64,000 bases of DNA from Syngnathus acus. Taxonomy: Eukaryota; Chordata; Actinopteri; Syngnathiformes; Syngnathidae. The stretch is taken from contig NC_051099.1 of the NCBI RefSeq assembly GCF_901709675.1, positions 2,356,001 through 2,420,000 on the forward strand, given 5' to 3'. Under the pieces are notes generated by a model, which made no database searches, was not told the DNA's origin, and worked only from the letters and a program-made list of their open reading frames with translations. The translations under genes were made by a program, and so were the position numbers. Below are positions 23,501-36,600 of this stretch, one piece after another (within the stretch, counting starts at the first letter, position 1; the number at the start of each line of letters is the position of its first letter).

Positions 23501-26500
23501 CACGCGTCTGCTTTTGTGCCACTTTTTTCTTTTTTGAAAGCGATTTACCGGCCGATCGGCCTCATGTGTCTTCAATTAGGCCGCCTCGCCGGGCGGCTGG
23601 CGAGCGATGTTTGGGTCTGTGTGTGAGCTTTGTTGCTAAGAATAGCGCCTTTGTACGGCCCAGAGAGGGGCTTTAGCGCTAAGTGCTACAAGTGCTCTTG
23701 TAACTTCACATTGATGCTGCCTGTGATTACAACTTGAAGGATATCAGAGAGAGCTTCATAGAAGCACCAAGTGCAAGTTGCATCATCGGGAAGGGCCCGC
23801 ATAGTGTGACTGTAATGAGCGCTTTATTTTGACGTTCACTTGCCAAACAGAGCCGTCGAAACACAACTCGTTTGTCCTCGGACAAGTGCGACGTTGACCC
23901 AAGGCCCGGAGGAGTTGGAGGTTTATGTAAATGTTGAGGGTCAGCTATGCAGCTGAGATGTTTGTTCAGCCATTTTCAAGGGGACTCGTTGTGTCTTCTG
24001 TCCACAATAGCCTCTGTGTCAGCACAATGCTGGAATATTCCTCAGTGTCCAACAAAGCTCCTGAAATGTCTTGTCCAAAGTAAAAAGTTGATTTTCCTCA
24101 AAGTGTTTGGACACGCTCTCCTTTTGTCTTCGTTGGGGTATTGAAGAGAAGAAAAAAAAATGTGATTGAGACCTCCTTAGTTGCAAGTCCAACCTTCAAA
24201 GTGTCCTATATTCGTAAAGCTGTTATCTAAAATACCTTTGTGCCAACTTTTGCTTTTATGACTTAAAATCCTGCACGGGAATAGAAGGTCGTCTCAACGT
24301 GGAACACGAGAAATGCGTGGAGTGGGCGTCCATGGCGACAAGTGGCTTTTTGTGTCCTCGCCAATGACGCATATTAAACTTCCCCTGCTAGCGTAGCATT
24401 TAGTGTGGGCCAAAATAAAGATTGGATTCCACTTCGGGGAAAAGGTCAACGTGGTTTAATTGGACTCCCCCCTCAGCTGCTTTCAGCTTCTTCTGGGTGG
24501 CTTGTACATGTCATTTTTGTGTTTGCCAGCAGGGGGCAGCATCACTGCAACTATGCTGATCACACTCAAGCAGCACTGACACAAAGTGAAGACCTCGCAA
24601 GTGTTTGATCCACAAATAGCAACCACTTCAAGTGCTGCTATTTTGGACACATTGAAGCTGCTTCCCGCTTGACACCGACTACTAACGAGCAGCTACAAAT
24701 TCCTTGTTTGGGAAATCAGGAAATGGATTCATTTATCCTGCTCATTTCTATTTTTTCCTTCTTGTTCTTTCTGTCTTTTAGGACCTGCACACCATCTACT
24801 GCCACCTCTACCACATGGATGTCCTCTCTCACCTCAGGGAGCATCAGCTCAGGTCCGCGCGCTAACACAACACACAATGCTAAAATGGCCTGGTCTGCTC
24901 TTCAGTTGAATACGATTTGTTTTGTTTTTTTCCCCGCCTTCCCTCAGATCCATGTGCACCTCAGCTCGGTACGAGAGACACGAGGCCAACCACATCCTCT
25001 TCTAGTGAGTCCACTCGCGACACTTTTTCAATTTAAGGCTTGGGGTTCCAAATTGAGTGTGAAGGGTCTTGTGGGTTCATTGTCTGAAGATGAGCAAAAA
25101 GTCTTCTTCTTCTTTGGCAGTCCCGACAGCATCGCCAGCTGCTGGTACGTCCTGCTGTCTGGATCGGTTTTCGTCAAAGAGCACATGTTTCTGGCCAGGT
25201 GCTGGTACGTCAACACACGCATGCAAACACACACACACGGACTCTCTCAAATATTCTAAATGCATAATAAATAGAGCAAATTAAAAGGCCACGGATATGT
25301 TTTTGGCCCACTGTGTGTTTACGCACACGGTTAGTCATAGTAGTGTGGGGGAGGTTGTCAGACGGGCAAAATGACCGCAGGGTGTGTGTTGGTTAGTGGT
25401 CACAGCAGGGGGTGTGAGAGCAGGTCAGAGTGCAGTGTGTGTGCGCGTGTGGAATGTGTAGACCTGGGTGGAACAGTGGCCAGCCATGTGTTCCTGTGCA
25501 GCTTGCCCGCCTGGAGCCTGCCAGCACATCAGGCAGGAAATGAGCAACACACATACACACAAAGGCAGCCGACAGACAAGGCAGCATCGAGCGGGAGGCA
25601 GCACACACACACACACACACACTGTTCTCCCTCCAAAACTTTTGCGGCGTAACTTTGGATCCCCTTTTTTTTCCCGCCTTTGTGGATAACATGCTGGATT
25701 TGCGTTCATGGAATCCCGACACGTGGACCAGTGAAATTCTCGGTTAGTGATCTTCAAACTTTGTCTTTTACGTGACCGGCCGCTTTCTCCTTCCCCCGCC
25801 CGGCTTGTTCTTGATTGATTTTCTGGGGTGGACGGAAAGTCCACAAACGACTCAAATGACAATCCCAAATGTGGGAATGTTCTCCCATTCAAACACGGCT
25901 GGTTAGTGAATGGTCCCAAAACCGAAAGGGAACGTTGCCTTGTTGTTTTGCAAATTGACTCCTAAAGTTAGTGTCCCCTGCTTGTCCCTCTTTTGTTTCT
26001 GTTGCATTTTTGCTTGGTGCTGGTAACCATGGAAATGGTGGCTCCCTTTGGATTGCGCTATTGACCTCACATGCCCCCCCCCCCCGCAGAAAATGCCCTC
26101 TTCTGGCTTATTCCTTCACTTTTGACATTTGATAAAAAGTCCAGAGCATGGCCTTCGAAAACATTTTTTGTCTCTCACATTTAAACTACTAGACATCTTC
26201 AATAGTTGTCTTTTTCCTCGACATGGTTGCTCTCTACCCGTCCGTGTGTGTCGGGGGGGGGCATTGGTTTCCTCGCCGCCTGTCACGGTTTATTGCCCCG
26301 TGGCACTGCAGCTGTCAGTGGACCTGTCAGACCCCCGTCTTCCCTCTTCCCCAGCCGTCCTCTTACCCGCCACACACTTGTTTCTTCAAATCGGGCTGAA
26401 AGATGGCTGGCGGTGTAGAAAATCGTCACCTGCTGAAATCTGGCACTTTCGGCGCCATTCGTCTCCGCGGGCGAATCGCAACGGAGGACAATATTGGCTG

Positions 26501-29500
26501 TATAGTTGGATGAAAGAAAAGGTTGGCGGTCGTCCACATTGAGGTTCACTCACATGGAGGTCTAGTTTTTCGGTAGCTGCAGAGGCGACGGAATGTGCGG
26601 CTATTTAAAGAGACAAGACCACACGGTTGTCGGGTCGTAATGTGACGGAGTCGGCCGTCCCTCTCTGCACGCGTCCGTAATTAAAAGCAGCCGCCCGCAC
26701 ACTTCCTCAAACAATGCAATGAGTCGCCATTCATGCTCACCAAAGGCGGCGGCGGCGGCGGGAAAACGTGTTTAGAATTAGCTTAGCCAATGAGGGATGC
26801 CATCATTTGAACATATTCGGCCTTATCGGTAAAGGCTGAAATTGGACAAGCACTTGCGCACTCGAATAAAATGACCCGACCAGAATCAAATCAATTTCCT
26901 TCTCCCTCCTCATGTTTGTGTGTGTGTGTGTGTGTGTCATTTTTAGTTTCGGCAAGCAGCTGGGGGGCCGGCGAGGCTGTGAATGCATCACGTTGGAGCC
27001 GTCAGAAATGATTGTGGTAAGACGAGAGGCATGAACTCTTTGACTCGCTCTGTCTTTCTTTGTCTTGCTCTGCATTCCTGACGTGTCTAACCTTACCGAA
27101 ATTCCTCCTGGAGATGCTGATCTCAGATTTACCTTTGTTCTTGTCCTTGTTTAAAAAGGACAACCCTGAAACAACATTCCAGCCCTGTCAGAAAAAAAGA
27201 TCAAATCTGATGGAGAATGGAAACATTTGAGAAGAAAAATCGATTTTGGGGGATTGAAGAAAGTTGTAACTAGTTTGTCGTGTACCTGTTGCACAATTTT
27301 GTAGCAAAATTTAGCTGTGTAGCAGCCATTTTCTGTTGTTGGATTTTCTAGCATCATTTTGCTGGCTAGTGTAACACACACACACACACACGCATGTATT
27401 TCAGTGAAGAAACAGGAAGTGTGGTCACGTTGCAGCTGTGCCGATGGTCACATGACGCGTTCTTCTGTCCTGTGCGGCGAAAGAGAACGATTTTCGTCCG
27501 GTCACATTTAACAAGAGCGTGTGTATTGTGTGCGAGTGTGTGTTGTCGCGCGTATTCTCTATCTGCCAGCGTGTCCCGTGAGGCTTGTTAAAATGACACA
27601 CTGGACCTTTCTTTTTTTTTTTGCGCATGTTAGTTTTATAGCCGAGCGAAGCCATTAGTGCTTCTTAAATGTTGAATCTTCGTAGACGGGCTCTCTTGTA
27701 ATGCCTTTGTAGCGTCATAAACTATATAGTTCGAAATGTACTAAATGAAACACGATAAAATTGCAATGAATAAAAAAGTAATGGTGAAAAAGTAGTGACA
27801 TTTATAAAAATGAAAAGTCACTTCAAATAAAATAGAAAATTCCCCCAGAAGCTAAAAAAATAAGTGACTTCTCCCTGAACTAGGAGCCAAAACAACGTTA
27901 AAGCGCTTCGTCGTTGAAATTCTTTCCGCGTGGTGACACAATGACACCATTGAGCGACGCAAGACAACACGTTCCCGCCGACACAAAAACTCTCCTGGGA
28001 AGTTTTCGGCGTATCTCCGGAATCTGCTGTTTCGGTTTAGTTTTTTTTTCTTTTTCTTCTTGTCGCCGCCGCTACGCCTCGTGAGAAGGATGTTTGCGTG
28101 GTTTCCTGGAGGAAGCGGGCCTGGGCCTCAAGTGTTTGAGCCACTCGTAAGCTCGGCAGCGTGTCGAGCGGACGCAACTCGGATGTAAAGGCGACATTTT
28201 TTTCCCCCTGAGCGTTTTGGATTTATTTCTTTTTTGGGACTGTCTGCGGTCCGGATGAGTGTGCTGCGTTGGAACCGGCTTTCAGTACTTTGGAAGAACT
28301 GGATCTTCAACCAGGAGCCCGCCCAAGCGCCGGCAAATCCTGAGGATGAGGACCACAATGTGGAATACAAGTCGGCAAAAGTCAAAGTCCGCAAACAGAA
28401 CTCTGATCCCTCGACTGGGAATTGCGCGGAGAAGCGCAAAGTTATCCGGCGTAGCCGTTCTGAAGCCACGGCGGGTCAGTCGCTTTCGCCATCTGAGAAG
28501 GGTGCCCGCTGTGTCTTGCAGGTGGACAACGGCGGCGAGGGGGACGAGGGGCTACTGCAGCGGGACGGCTCGCAGCGGCGCTCCCGCCGCCGATTCCGCA
28601 GGATCAACCCCAAGGGCGAGCGGGAGCTGATCACGGACGGCCAAGAACCCGCCGCCGCGTACAAGGTAGGCTAACGCTCCCTAAGATCATTTTTTTAATC
28701 AAGCAAAGCAACTGACTGTCCGTGTTCATTCTAAAATCGTCCTTACGTTTATTACGAGATTGATTGGAAAAAATGACACTGTTGGGTTTTCCACGCCAGG
28801 CGTGTACAACTTCCCCTCCCTCTGATAGCATCGGCGCTTCGTGTCAGTTAGTGGCTCGCCTAATCGCCGCTCACCACACGCGCACCCACGTGTGACTTAC
28901 ACAGGGGAGTTTACAAAACTGCAACATACGAGCCATTTCACCAACTTAGCTGGATTGTCGGAATTAGTTTGAGCAAACAGTAGTTGGGCAGTCTAAGCGG
29001 TCGGCTCGTCTGCCACGCAGTTTGAGGTTCCGGGTTTGCGTCTGAACTTATCATGCTTAGATTTGCCAGATGAGTGATTAACTCATGTTTTAAAATGAAA
29101 GATAATCAAAATGCTGCTAGGACATCAAAAAATCATGACATGATGATTGTGACTTACATTTTGTTTCTTTTTGTTCCCCCTGCAGGATTATGTCAACAAC
29201 CAGGTAGGGCCATGAGCTATTTTTTGGCTTAAATATTGTGTGTGTGTGTTCGCACCTGTTTGTTAGGAAACCACTGTGGGTGGCGGTTTGGGGGAGTGTG
29301 TGTGTGGGGGAGGGTATCTTTCGAACAAACAGATGCATTCTGCAAAGTCTTTCAAGAGGTCCCCATTTGTGACTTTGTGATTTGTCCATTGGGCGCTTCT
29401 TGTAAAACGCGAGCTGGACGTTGCAATGGCGGCCACGTACGGACTGCCCATGTGCTGTAGTCCGCATGAATGCGTTGTGCACGCCGTGGCGGCCAAAGAA

Positions 29501-32500
29501 AAGACACCGGATGTTGTTCTTGAGACATAACAACGTGAGTCATCCATTAGCCGCCCTGTTTGCGCTGCACTCAACGGGCCGCTTTCCAGCCTTGACTCCA
29601 AGAGTGTCCACTTTAAAGTCGACAAACGGCAAATGTTTTCCCAGCCGCATTGGTTTTGTCCCTCCCGTCTTTGGTTTGTAGTACAGTACGCCGGGTTGCT
29701 AATTTTAGCCATGACATCCGCAAGCAATCAGATGACAACCTTGATGAACTCCCTCTCCATCTTCCCTCCTCTTCTTCATCTTCCTCCCTCTGGTGGCTAA
29801 TCTTCACGTTTGATATGTTCACCTGGTTTAATGGTCATTGTGAGCCAGGCAAATATTTCAATGTTTTTGTCGCAGAGTGCAGGAAGGGAAGGGCCTGCTT
29901 TAAATGGCAGGAATTCCTGCCCTGTGCTACGCACGCTACAAGTTTTTTTTTTTTTCCTTCTGCCTGTTTCTGATGGAACAAATGCTTTCATAAAATCCCC
30001 TCGATTGACACCTGAGGGGAAAATGTGTGACTTACCCCTGCTGAATTAACATATCTTTGGTTTAAAGGCCAAAAATCCCCCCACTGACTCACAAAGTCAA
30101 AAACTTAAAATGGTGCATGCTATCTCTTCTGTAACTCTTTCGATGCCGGCCATTAAAAACAAGAGAATAAAAAAAATAAAAAAAAATAGGACAGAGGAAG
30201 AAAACGTGACATGTTTTGAGGGCGCTCGGCTCCGCTCAGCTCACCTCGCAACAGGATGCACGTCACACAGGAAACACTTCCTGCAACTCTTTCTGCATGT
30301 TATGACAACGGAGCCTTTTGCAAACTTCAATTAATTTTGGTTAAGACACTCCATCCCCCCTCGCCTCCACCACTTAATCCAATCCAGTCAGTGTGTTATT
30401 ATAATCCGATTAGCTCATGTAAATGTTTGCCTATTTTGAGTGGCACATTTGAATAAGAATCCCTGCCTTTTTATATCTTGTCTATTTTTTTCCTCTCTGT
30501 ATCTCTATTCCCCCCCCCCCTTCATCTATTTCCATCCCACCTCTGCTCGGCCTCTCTTGTGTACACCGGCTCCTCCGAAGGCAGGCCTCCATGTGCTTGC
30601 CTCCCATTGGCTGCCTGCTCAAAAGATGATGTCATACCCTAGCTGGCGCTGGGGAGGGGCGCAGGGAGCACAAATTGAGATGCACAGATGCTGGATGAAT
30701 AAAAAAAAGAAAAGAGGGGTGTATGTATCATGGTAATATTCCAAACCTTTCTGCATACGCCACTAAGCCCATTTTGTCAAAATGTCATCACACAAGCCAA
30801 CGTTGGCCAACTGACTGCTGCATGTTTACATTTGGACCGTTGCTAATGCTAAACACAATGTGACCACGAAACCCGTTGCACATTTCCTCTCTCTCATAAA
30901 ATAGCCGCACTCGACTGCACTAACGGTAGCCGCTTGCATCGAAATGCTAAAAAGCCGACCATGTTTTGCAAGTGACTTATAAGGGGGGGCAATTCCAACT
31001 GCATCCTTTTTTGTGCCTGCCTCTATCCGAACAAGAAGGCAGCAAAGGGGGATGTTGGCAGAATGGATACCCCCCCCCCCTTCCTTGTAATTTATGCAGA
31101 AAAGTGGGAGTGGCTTTTGTGGGCTTGGGGGGGTTGCCTCAATGGACTCGATAGCTTTATGTTCCCGATCAATAAAGATGCTCCCTTTTCTTTTGCTGGC
31201 CAGCCAATCCGTCTAATGCAGCTCCCTCTACCGCCCTCTCTCTCTCTCTCTCTCTCTCCATCCCTCGCTCGCTTGCTATCCAGGTGATGTCATTCTTTTT
31301 CAGCTGGATTCCCTCTCCTCCTTCCGTACCGCCCTCCCTCCCTCCCTTCCTCCTCCGCTAGGTCATTAGCGAGCCCGGCACACGGCAGCACAGCATCCTA
31401 ACCTGGCTCGGCTTGCATCTCAAAGCCCCCCCTCGCCCCTCCAAAAAAAAAAAAAAAAGTCAAGGAATGCCAGCATGAAAGGAGCTGGGGACTTAGCGTA
31501 GCCCAGCATTGGGCCATGGAGACTCGCCGGCAGGCTCGCAGAGTTGCAACGTGAGTTTGAAGGCGAGGAACGGGCACTCGGATCCGAATGACTCGAGGGG
31601 GGAGTCCCTTCTGGCTAAATTTGCAAAACCTGGATGCCACATTGGGTAGAAACTCTCTTCTAAACTGGGATTACTTGCGTGCTTTTTTCCATCTGAATTT
31701 CTAAACCATCTTCTGAGGATTTCTCCCGGTTTACAATCCCATTTGGTGTTTTTTTTTTTTTTCTGGGGGGGTAGCAAGACGGGGGTTTCTTCTTTTCTGC
31801 TTTTTTTTTTCCATCGTCTTTGGACGGGCGAAGGGGGAACTTCCCTCCTCCTCCCGACTCTTGGTCAAAGAGATGGCTTTCCTGGTCCGTTGCTATGCCA
31901 ACTGCTTGCAGCCGTGGTCCTCCAAAGTAAGCCATGTCGTAATGCTCGTTGACGCTGTCTGTGTGTGTGTGTCTTCCCTTTTTCTGTGTTGTTAAAATAT
32001 AGCGCCCCACCCCTCATATTCGCAAATCTTTATTTGCAAATTCACCAATATATTGATTTGGTCTTTTTGTGCTCATTTTCAAATTCTTTTTTTTTTTTTA
32101 CTTTTATAGAATCACGATGCCAAGAAGCCACGGTTAAGTGAGTTGAGGAGTTTCGTTTAGAGAAAAGTAGTGCCTTCACGCCATCTTGTGGCATCTTGGT
32201 GTCCAAGTTGAAGACTGTGAGTTGAGGAGTTTCATTTAGAGAAAAGTAGTGCTTTTACGCCATCTTGTGGCATCCTGGTGTCCATGTTGAAGACTGTTAA
32301 GAAGTTTTAGGGAGGCAAATGTGCTTTGCTGAGATCTTGTGCGATGTTAGTTCACATCCATAAATGAGCATATCACCTCTTCAGGTGTTATCTTCACTTC
32401 TCAGGCGCTACCTGTCTTTCCGGCCTGTCGCGTGTCACTCTTCCTCTGCACCAATTATCACCTATTTTTCTGTGCTTTGTATATCACACATACCATCCTC

Positions 32501-33577
32501 GATGATAACGAATCCTTGCAACCTGAGCACAATTTGAATCCTGCATCACGGCCTCCATGTTTGGTCATGCTCTGACCTTTACAGGCATTTCCTTGTTCAG
32601 CTGATGTGTTATCCTCAAGCTCCGCCTCCAAAATGTTCTGCAGAGATGTTTGGTTGCTTGGTAATGGTCCCAGTGACCCTGAAATGATGGACTTCCTGTG
32701 TTTCCCAGGCATGGTTCTGAGGCTTTTTTGTGCGTGATAGACCTGCGTACCAAATTTCCTGTCGCTAAATTCAACTTGGCGTCGGGTGGCTGTTGAGTCC
32801 AAGCTGTGATGAATAGCAAAGAGGCTTTGCCGGCTGCTAATGAGCCAGACTTGGACAGGTTGATGGATTCGGTGCCAGGGCTGGCGCGTTGGCGTGATGG
32901 ACGGACGGACTGCCGCGACACAACATCTCCGGACGCAACTACTGATCAAAGGAGGAATCATTTTCTATTCCACCTTTAAAGGCATGCCCGAATGAGTTGA
33001 TGACATCACGGATCTTGTAAATAGAGCCATATGTTGTGCTCGGTCGTTTGTTTTCATGCTAAGTGAACCTATCATCCTCAGAGCGGCCTGAAAATGGAGC
33101 CATATATTTTGTTTAGAGGGGGGGGTGAGGGGCACGTCACTAGAGGGTGATCTTTGCCAGATGATGTCATGGCCTCGAGTCGGCCTCGGGCCAGCCGACA
33201 TCCTGATTGATAGACTGACGTGACGCCAGCTAACGTGAAATATAAGCTTGGGGGAGGGGGGGAGGTTCAGACCATTACGAGAGGGATGCCACCACCGCCC
33301 TGGCCCAAGCGGGCGGGCGAGTGAAGGCTTTTAAGAATTGCCGCGGGGGACGTCTGGCAGCTCAAATGCGCAGGAAGTTGCCGCGAAAGCGATCAATACG
33401 GGTCACGTTACGCCAGGCGGTGTCCACATCGCCTTGGACTAGTCATCAATTACGACTATGAAGCTCACCGAACTGATTAAGCTTTCATTCTGTCAGTATT
33501 ACATTGCAAACAGACCTCCGACGAGGCCATAACAAGTCATGCAAGTCGACTAACTGTGTAAAAAGGTCCTCGATTGT

Positions 33578-33611
<34 letters not shown>

Positions 33612-36600
33612 TATGACTTTTGGACATGACCTTAACCCACTCAAAATGGTCCCCACTCTGACCTTGACACTTGATGATGACCCTCACCGCCTCCTACCCC
33701 CAAACATTTTCACATGCTTCCATTATCTCCTTGCTATTGATTCAACAAGAGAGTCTTGACTGGATGGTTTGACGAATACGAGATGGCACGGGTCAATGAT
33801 GTTTGGATGGATCAATTTGAGCTTGAACTAGAACCCTTCGTCCTCCCTAATTTGTCTGCTTATCAAAACATTGCGGAAATCTTGTCCGTTCCAACTGATA
33901 CTTTGCATGCCTTGCCGTGCAAAACGTCATCTCCTCCCACGCCGCCTTGAAGTATCTCTGGACTGCGGTCGGAAATTGGATTCTTTGGGATGTTTTTATC
34001 TTCCTTTCATGCCGCTCCTCTTCAATCCGCGTCCTCTTTCACGGATTAATCCACGCCGCGCCATTCCCGATCATCCCTCAACCCCGCGCCGAACATCATC
34101 AAGCCTCGCACACACGCGCTCGGGCGCCGTTTGCAGTCTTTCTGCGCTTTTGCAACACCCCCCCCCCCGCCGTCTGATGCAAAATTGCACGGCGGCCGCA
34201 GACTTCATCCATAATTCAAGTTCTCGGGAGGGGAGGAATGAAAATGCCAGGAAGAGGAGGAAATGCCCGGCTGGCGAGGAAGTCAAATGACTGACCACCG
34301 GAGATGGACGAGGCGACGGAGCGATGCAAGACACGTGAAAAATAGACCCAATTTGGATTCATTGATTTGCAGCTCCTCTAAAGATATTGTCTGGCCTTGT
34401 GCTGACACCTACGGGCCGAGCGAGATCACGGCAAGTGGCCCGCCAGTGACCCGAGCGTCTGTCTGTCACTCCGCCGTTATTGACTCAGCTGCTTTGGCAC
34501 CTCATGCTGCAACTCTAGGGAATACTGACCTGTAACAAATCCCTTAAACTGCTTACAACTCTGGACTGGACCAAATGTCATGAGAGTGAATGAAACGTCA
34601 TGAAATGTAAACTGGATGGGAACAGCAGCTGGAACGTATCCCTTCAAGCTCGACATTCGTCTTTTATGACCGTGGACGTCAACAAAATTGTCTGGCTTTG
34701 ACGGTGACGCTTTCCACGACGCCGTCCGTCCGTCCGCCCGTCCTCCGTGTTGACTTGATGTAATTGTACAGCTGAAGGAAGCTGACACATTTATATTTCA
34801 TCTCCTGACTCTCATCCTTAATGCATGAGTAGAATGGGAGAGACCCCTGCCCCCCGCCGGCTCGCTCCCAGGGGGATGGATGGACGGGGAAAGTGTGTTT
34901 GCGGATTAAGGCGGGATCAAGTAAGGGGTGTGAAATGGAATTAGTTGGAAGGCACCCCCGGGACATGTTTTGAAAAACATCCCGAACCCAAATCAGGACT
35001 GTTTGTTTCTTTTACTTAGCTAAAGCTGTCCAGAACTGGTTCAGATCTCGGCTGAGACCAGAATGCAGCGTACAAGGCCTCGTTCGTTGTTTACAGGGAA
35101 ACGTGTTCGTGTGTTGAGGAAAGAAAAAAAAAAAAAAGCTAACCTACAACACCTGATCATCATCTCATTGTGTCTGTTGCAGCTTCCAGCCGACCTCAAT
35201 AAGATGCACTTGACGGAGCACGCCCACCAGCAGGTGATGCACGTGCCCGCCAGCCACTCGGGCTGCAGCATCGCCAGCGACTCGGGAAGCAGCAGCCTCT
35301 CAGACATCTACCAGGTGGGAAAGTCCGAGGATGTGTAGTTAATGTTCTTTACGACTCGAATGTAGCATCTTTGATTATTTTTATTGATTGACTGCGGGCC
35401 TCGCTTACCTCGCCTCGCCCATCCCATCAGGCTAATTAGCGCCGATGCTGCAGCATTGGCGGCTTGTCGCTCGCTACTTCCCGCGGTGGCGCAAAGGTCT
35501 AACGCAGGAAATAACCATGACCTTTTGCTAAGACAAATCCACGCCTCTGGAAGCTTCACGTCGTGACATGCAGAGTGTCCTCATTGAAATTCCTCTAGTA
35601 TACCTTTATTCCCAAATGTAATCCAACAAAGTTTTGGGGCCGTCTTGTTGCTAGGCAGAAATCAACCACAACGCTTACAATATTCTCGATACAAAATAGC
35701 AGCAAAAGTCTATTCAGTGGCAAGCATTCCAGATGGAAATTGTCCTTACAGGCCACCGAGAGCGAACTGGGCGACGTGGACCTGTCCGGCCTTCCCGAGG
35801 CTCCTGTGGACAGCGAGGAAGAGGAAGAGGAGGACGAGGACCTGGACAGAGCCTCGGACGCGCTGCTGGGCCGAGACCTGGTGCGCGAGTGTCTGGAGAA
35901 GGACCCGGCCGACCGCAACGACGATGACATCGGTCAGTGGCTGCGGCGAGAATTCATATCTGGTCCAGTTTCACATTATTATTATTTTCTTTTGCGATTC
36001 TAATGAATTTTATGTTCTGTCCCCAGAACAACTGCTCGAGTTTATGCATCAGCTGCCAGCCTTCGCCAACATGACCATGTCGGTGCGTCGGGAGCTGTGC
36101 GGCGTGATGGTGTTCGAGGTGGTCGAGCAGGCGGGCACCGTCATTCTACACGACAAGCAGGAGGTCAGAACCGCAATCGACAGACAAAACCAAATTGGCG
36201 GTATGTGGATGGTGTTGATGTCGATGTCATTTGTGTTCCAAAAAAAGCTGGACCAGTGGTACGTCATCCTGAACGGGGCGGTGGAGATCAGTCGTCCCGA
36301 GGGCCGGGCCGAGACGCTGTGCATGGGCAACAGCTTCGGCATCTCGCCCTCGCTGGAAAAGCAGTACATGAACGGCGAGGTGCGCACCAAAGGCGACGAC
36401 TGCCAGGTGAGAGCAAATTCATTTGGAATATCAGTCAGTGTTTTTTTTTTATTTTTTAAATTCAAACACGCCTAAAGATAAATGTGCCTTTAATGGTAGT
36501 CATTCACATCTCACACATGCACACACCAAGTGCGACCCACCGGACGGCCGTTCTCTCGCATCACTTCCTGTCGTCAGACCTCCAGGAAGTCGGCGAGGTT

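Larger units (their letters stand above)
20578..24781 (+). other. rapgef6: rapgef6 intron 1 (4.2 kb)
   Basis: It contains a full CRE (TGACGTCA, 20899-20906), a deleted SINE-like repeat copy (21446-21607) and a consensus CTCF-like site (24526-24540). Open frames in it show no domain or splice logic, and I see no other exon. Confidence 0.6.
31927..35182 (+). other. rapgef6: rapgef6 intron before the LPADL exon (3.3 kb)
   Basis: It contains the 79-bp tandem duplication (32140-32297), a 167-codon minus-strand open frame (32458-32961), a 31-C tract (33581-33611) and smaller poly-C runs (34157-34166). A plus-strand open frame at 33756-33950 has no splice or domain support. Confidence 0.6.

Noticed and set aside
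25425-25919. 164-codon minus-strand open frame in rapgef6 intron
   Set aside because: Runs through a CA/TG microsatellite that encodes Val-Cys repeats; typical artefact.
29117-29727. Minus-strand open frames of 138 and 154 codons
   Set aside because: They overlap the rapgef6 microexon region and low-complexity TG sequence; no family match and no splice logic.
33756-33950. Plus-strand open frame with acidic, leucine-rich peptide ([16 protein letters not shown])
   Set aside because: Looks protein-like, but there is no matching splice site in phase with neighbouring rapgef6 exons and no family recognised.
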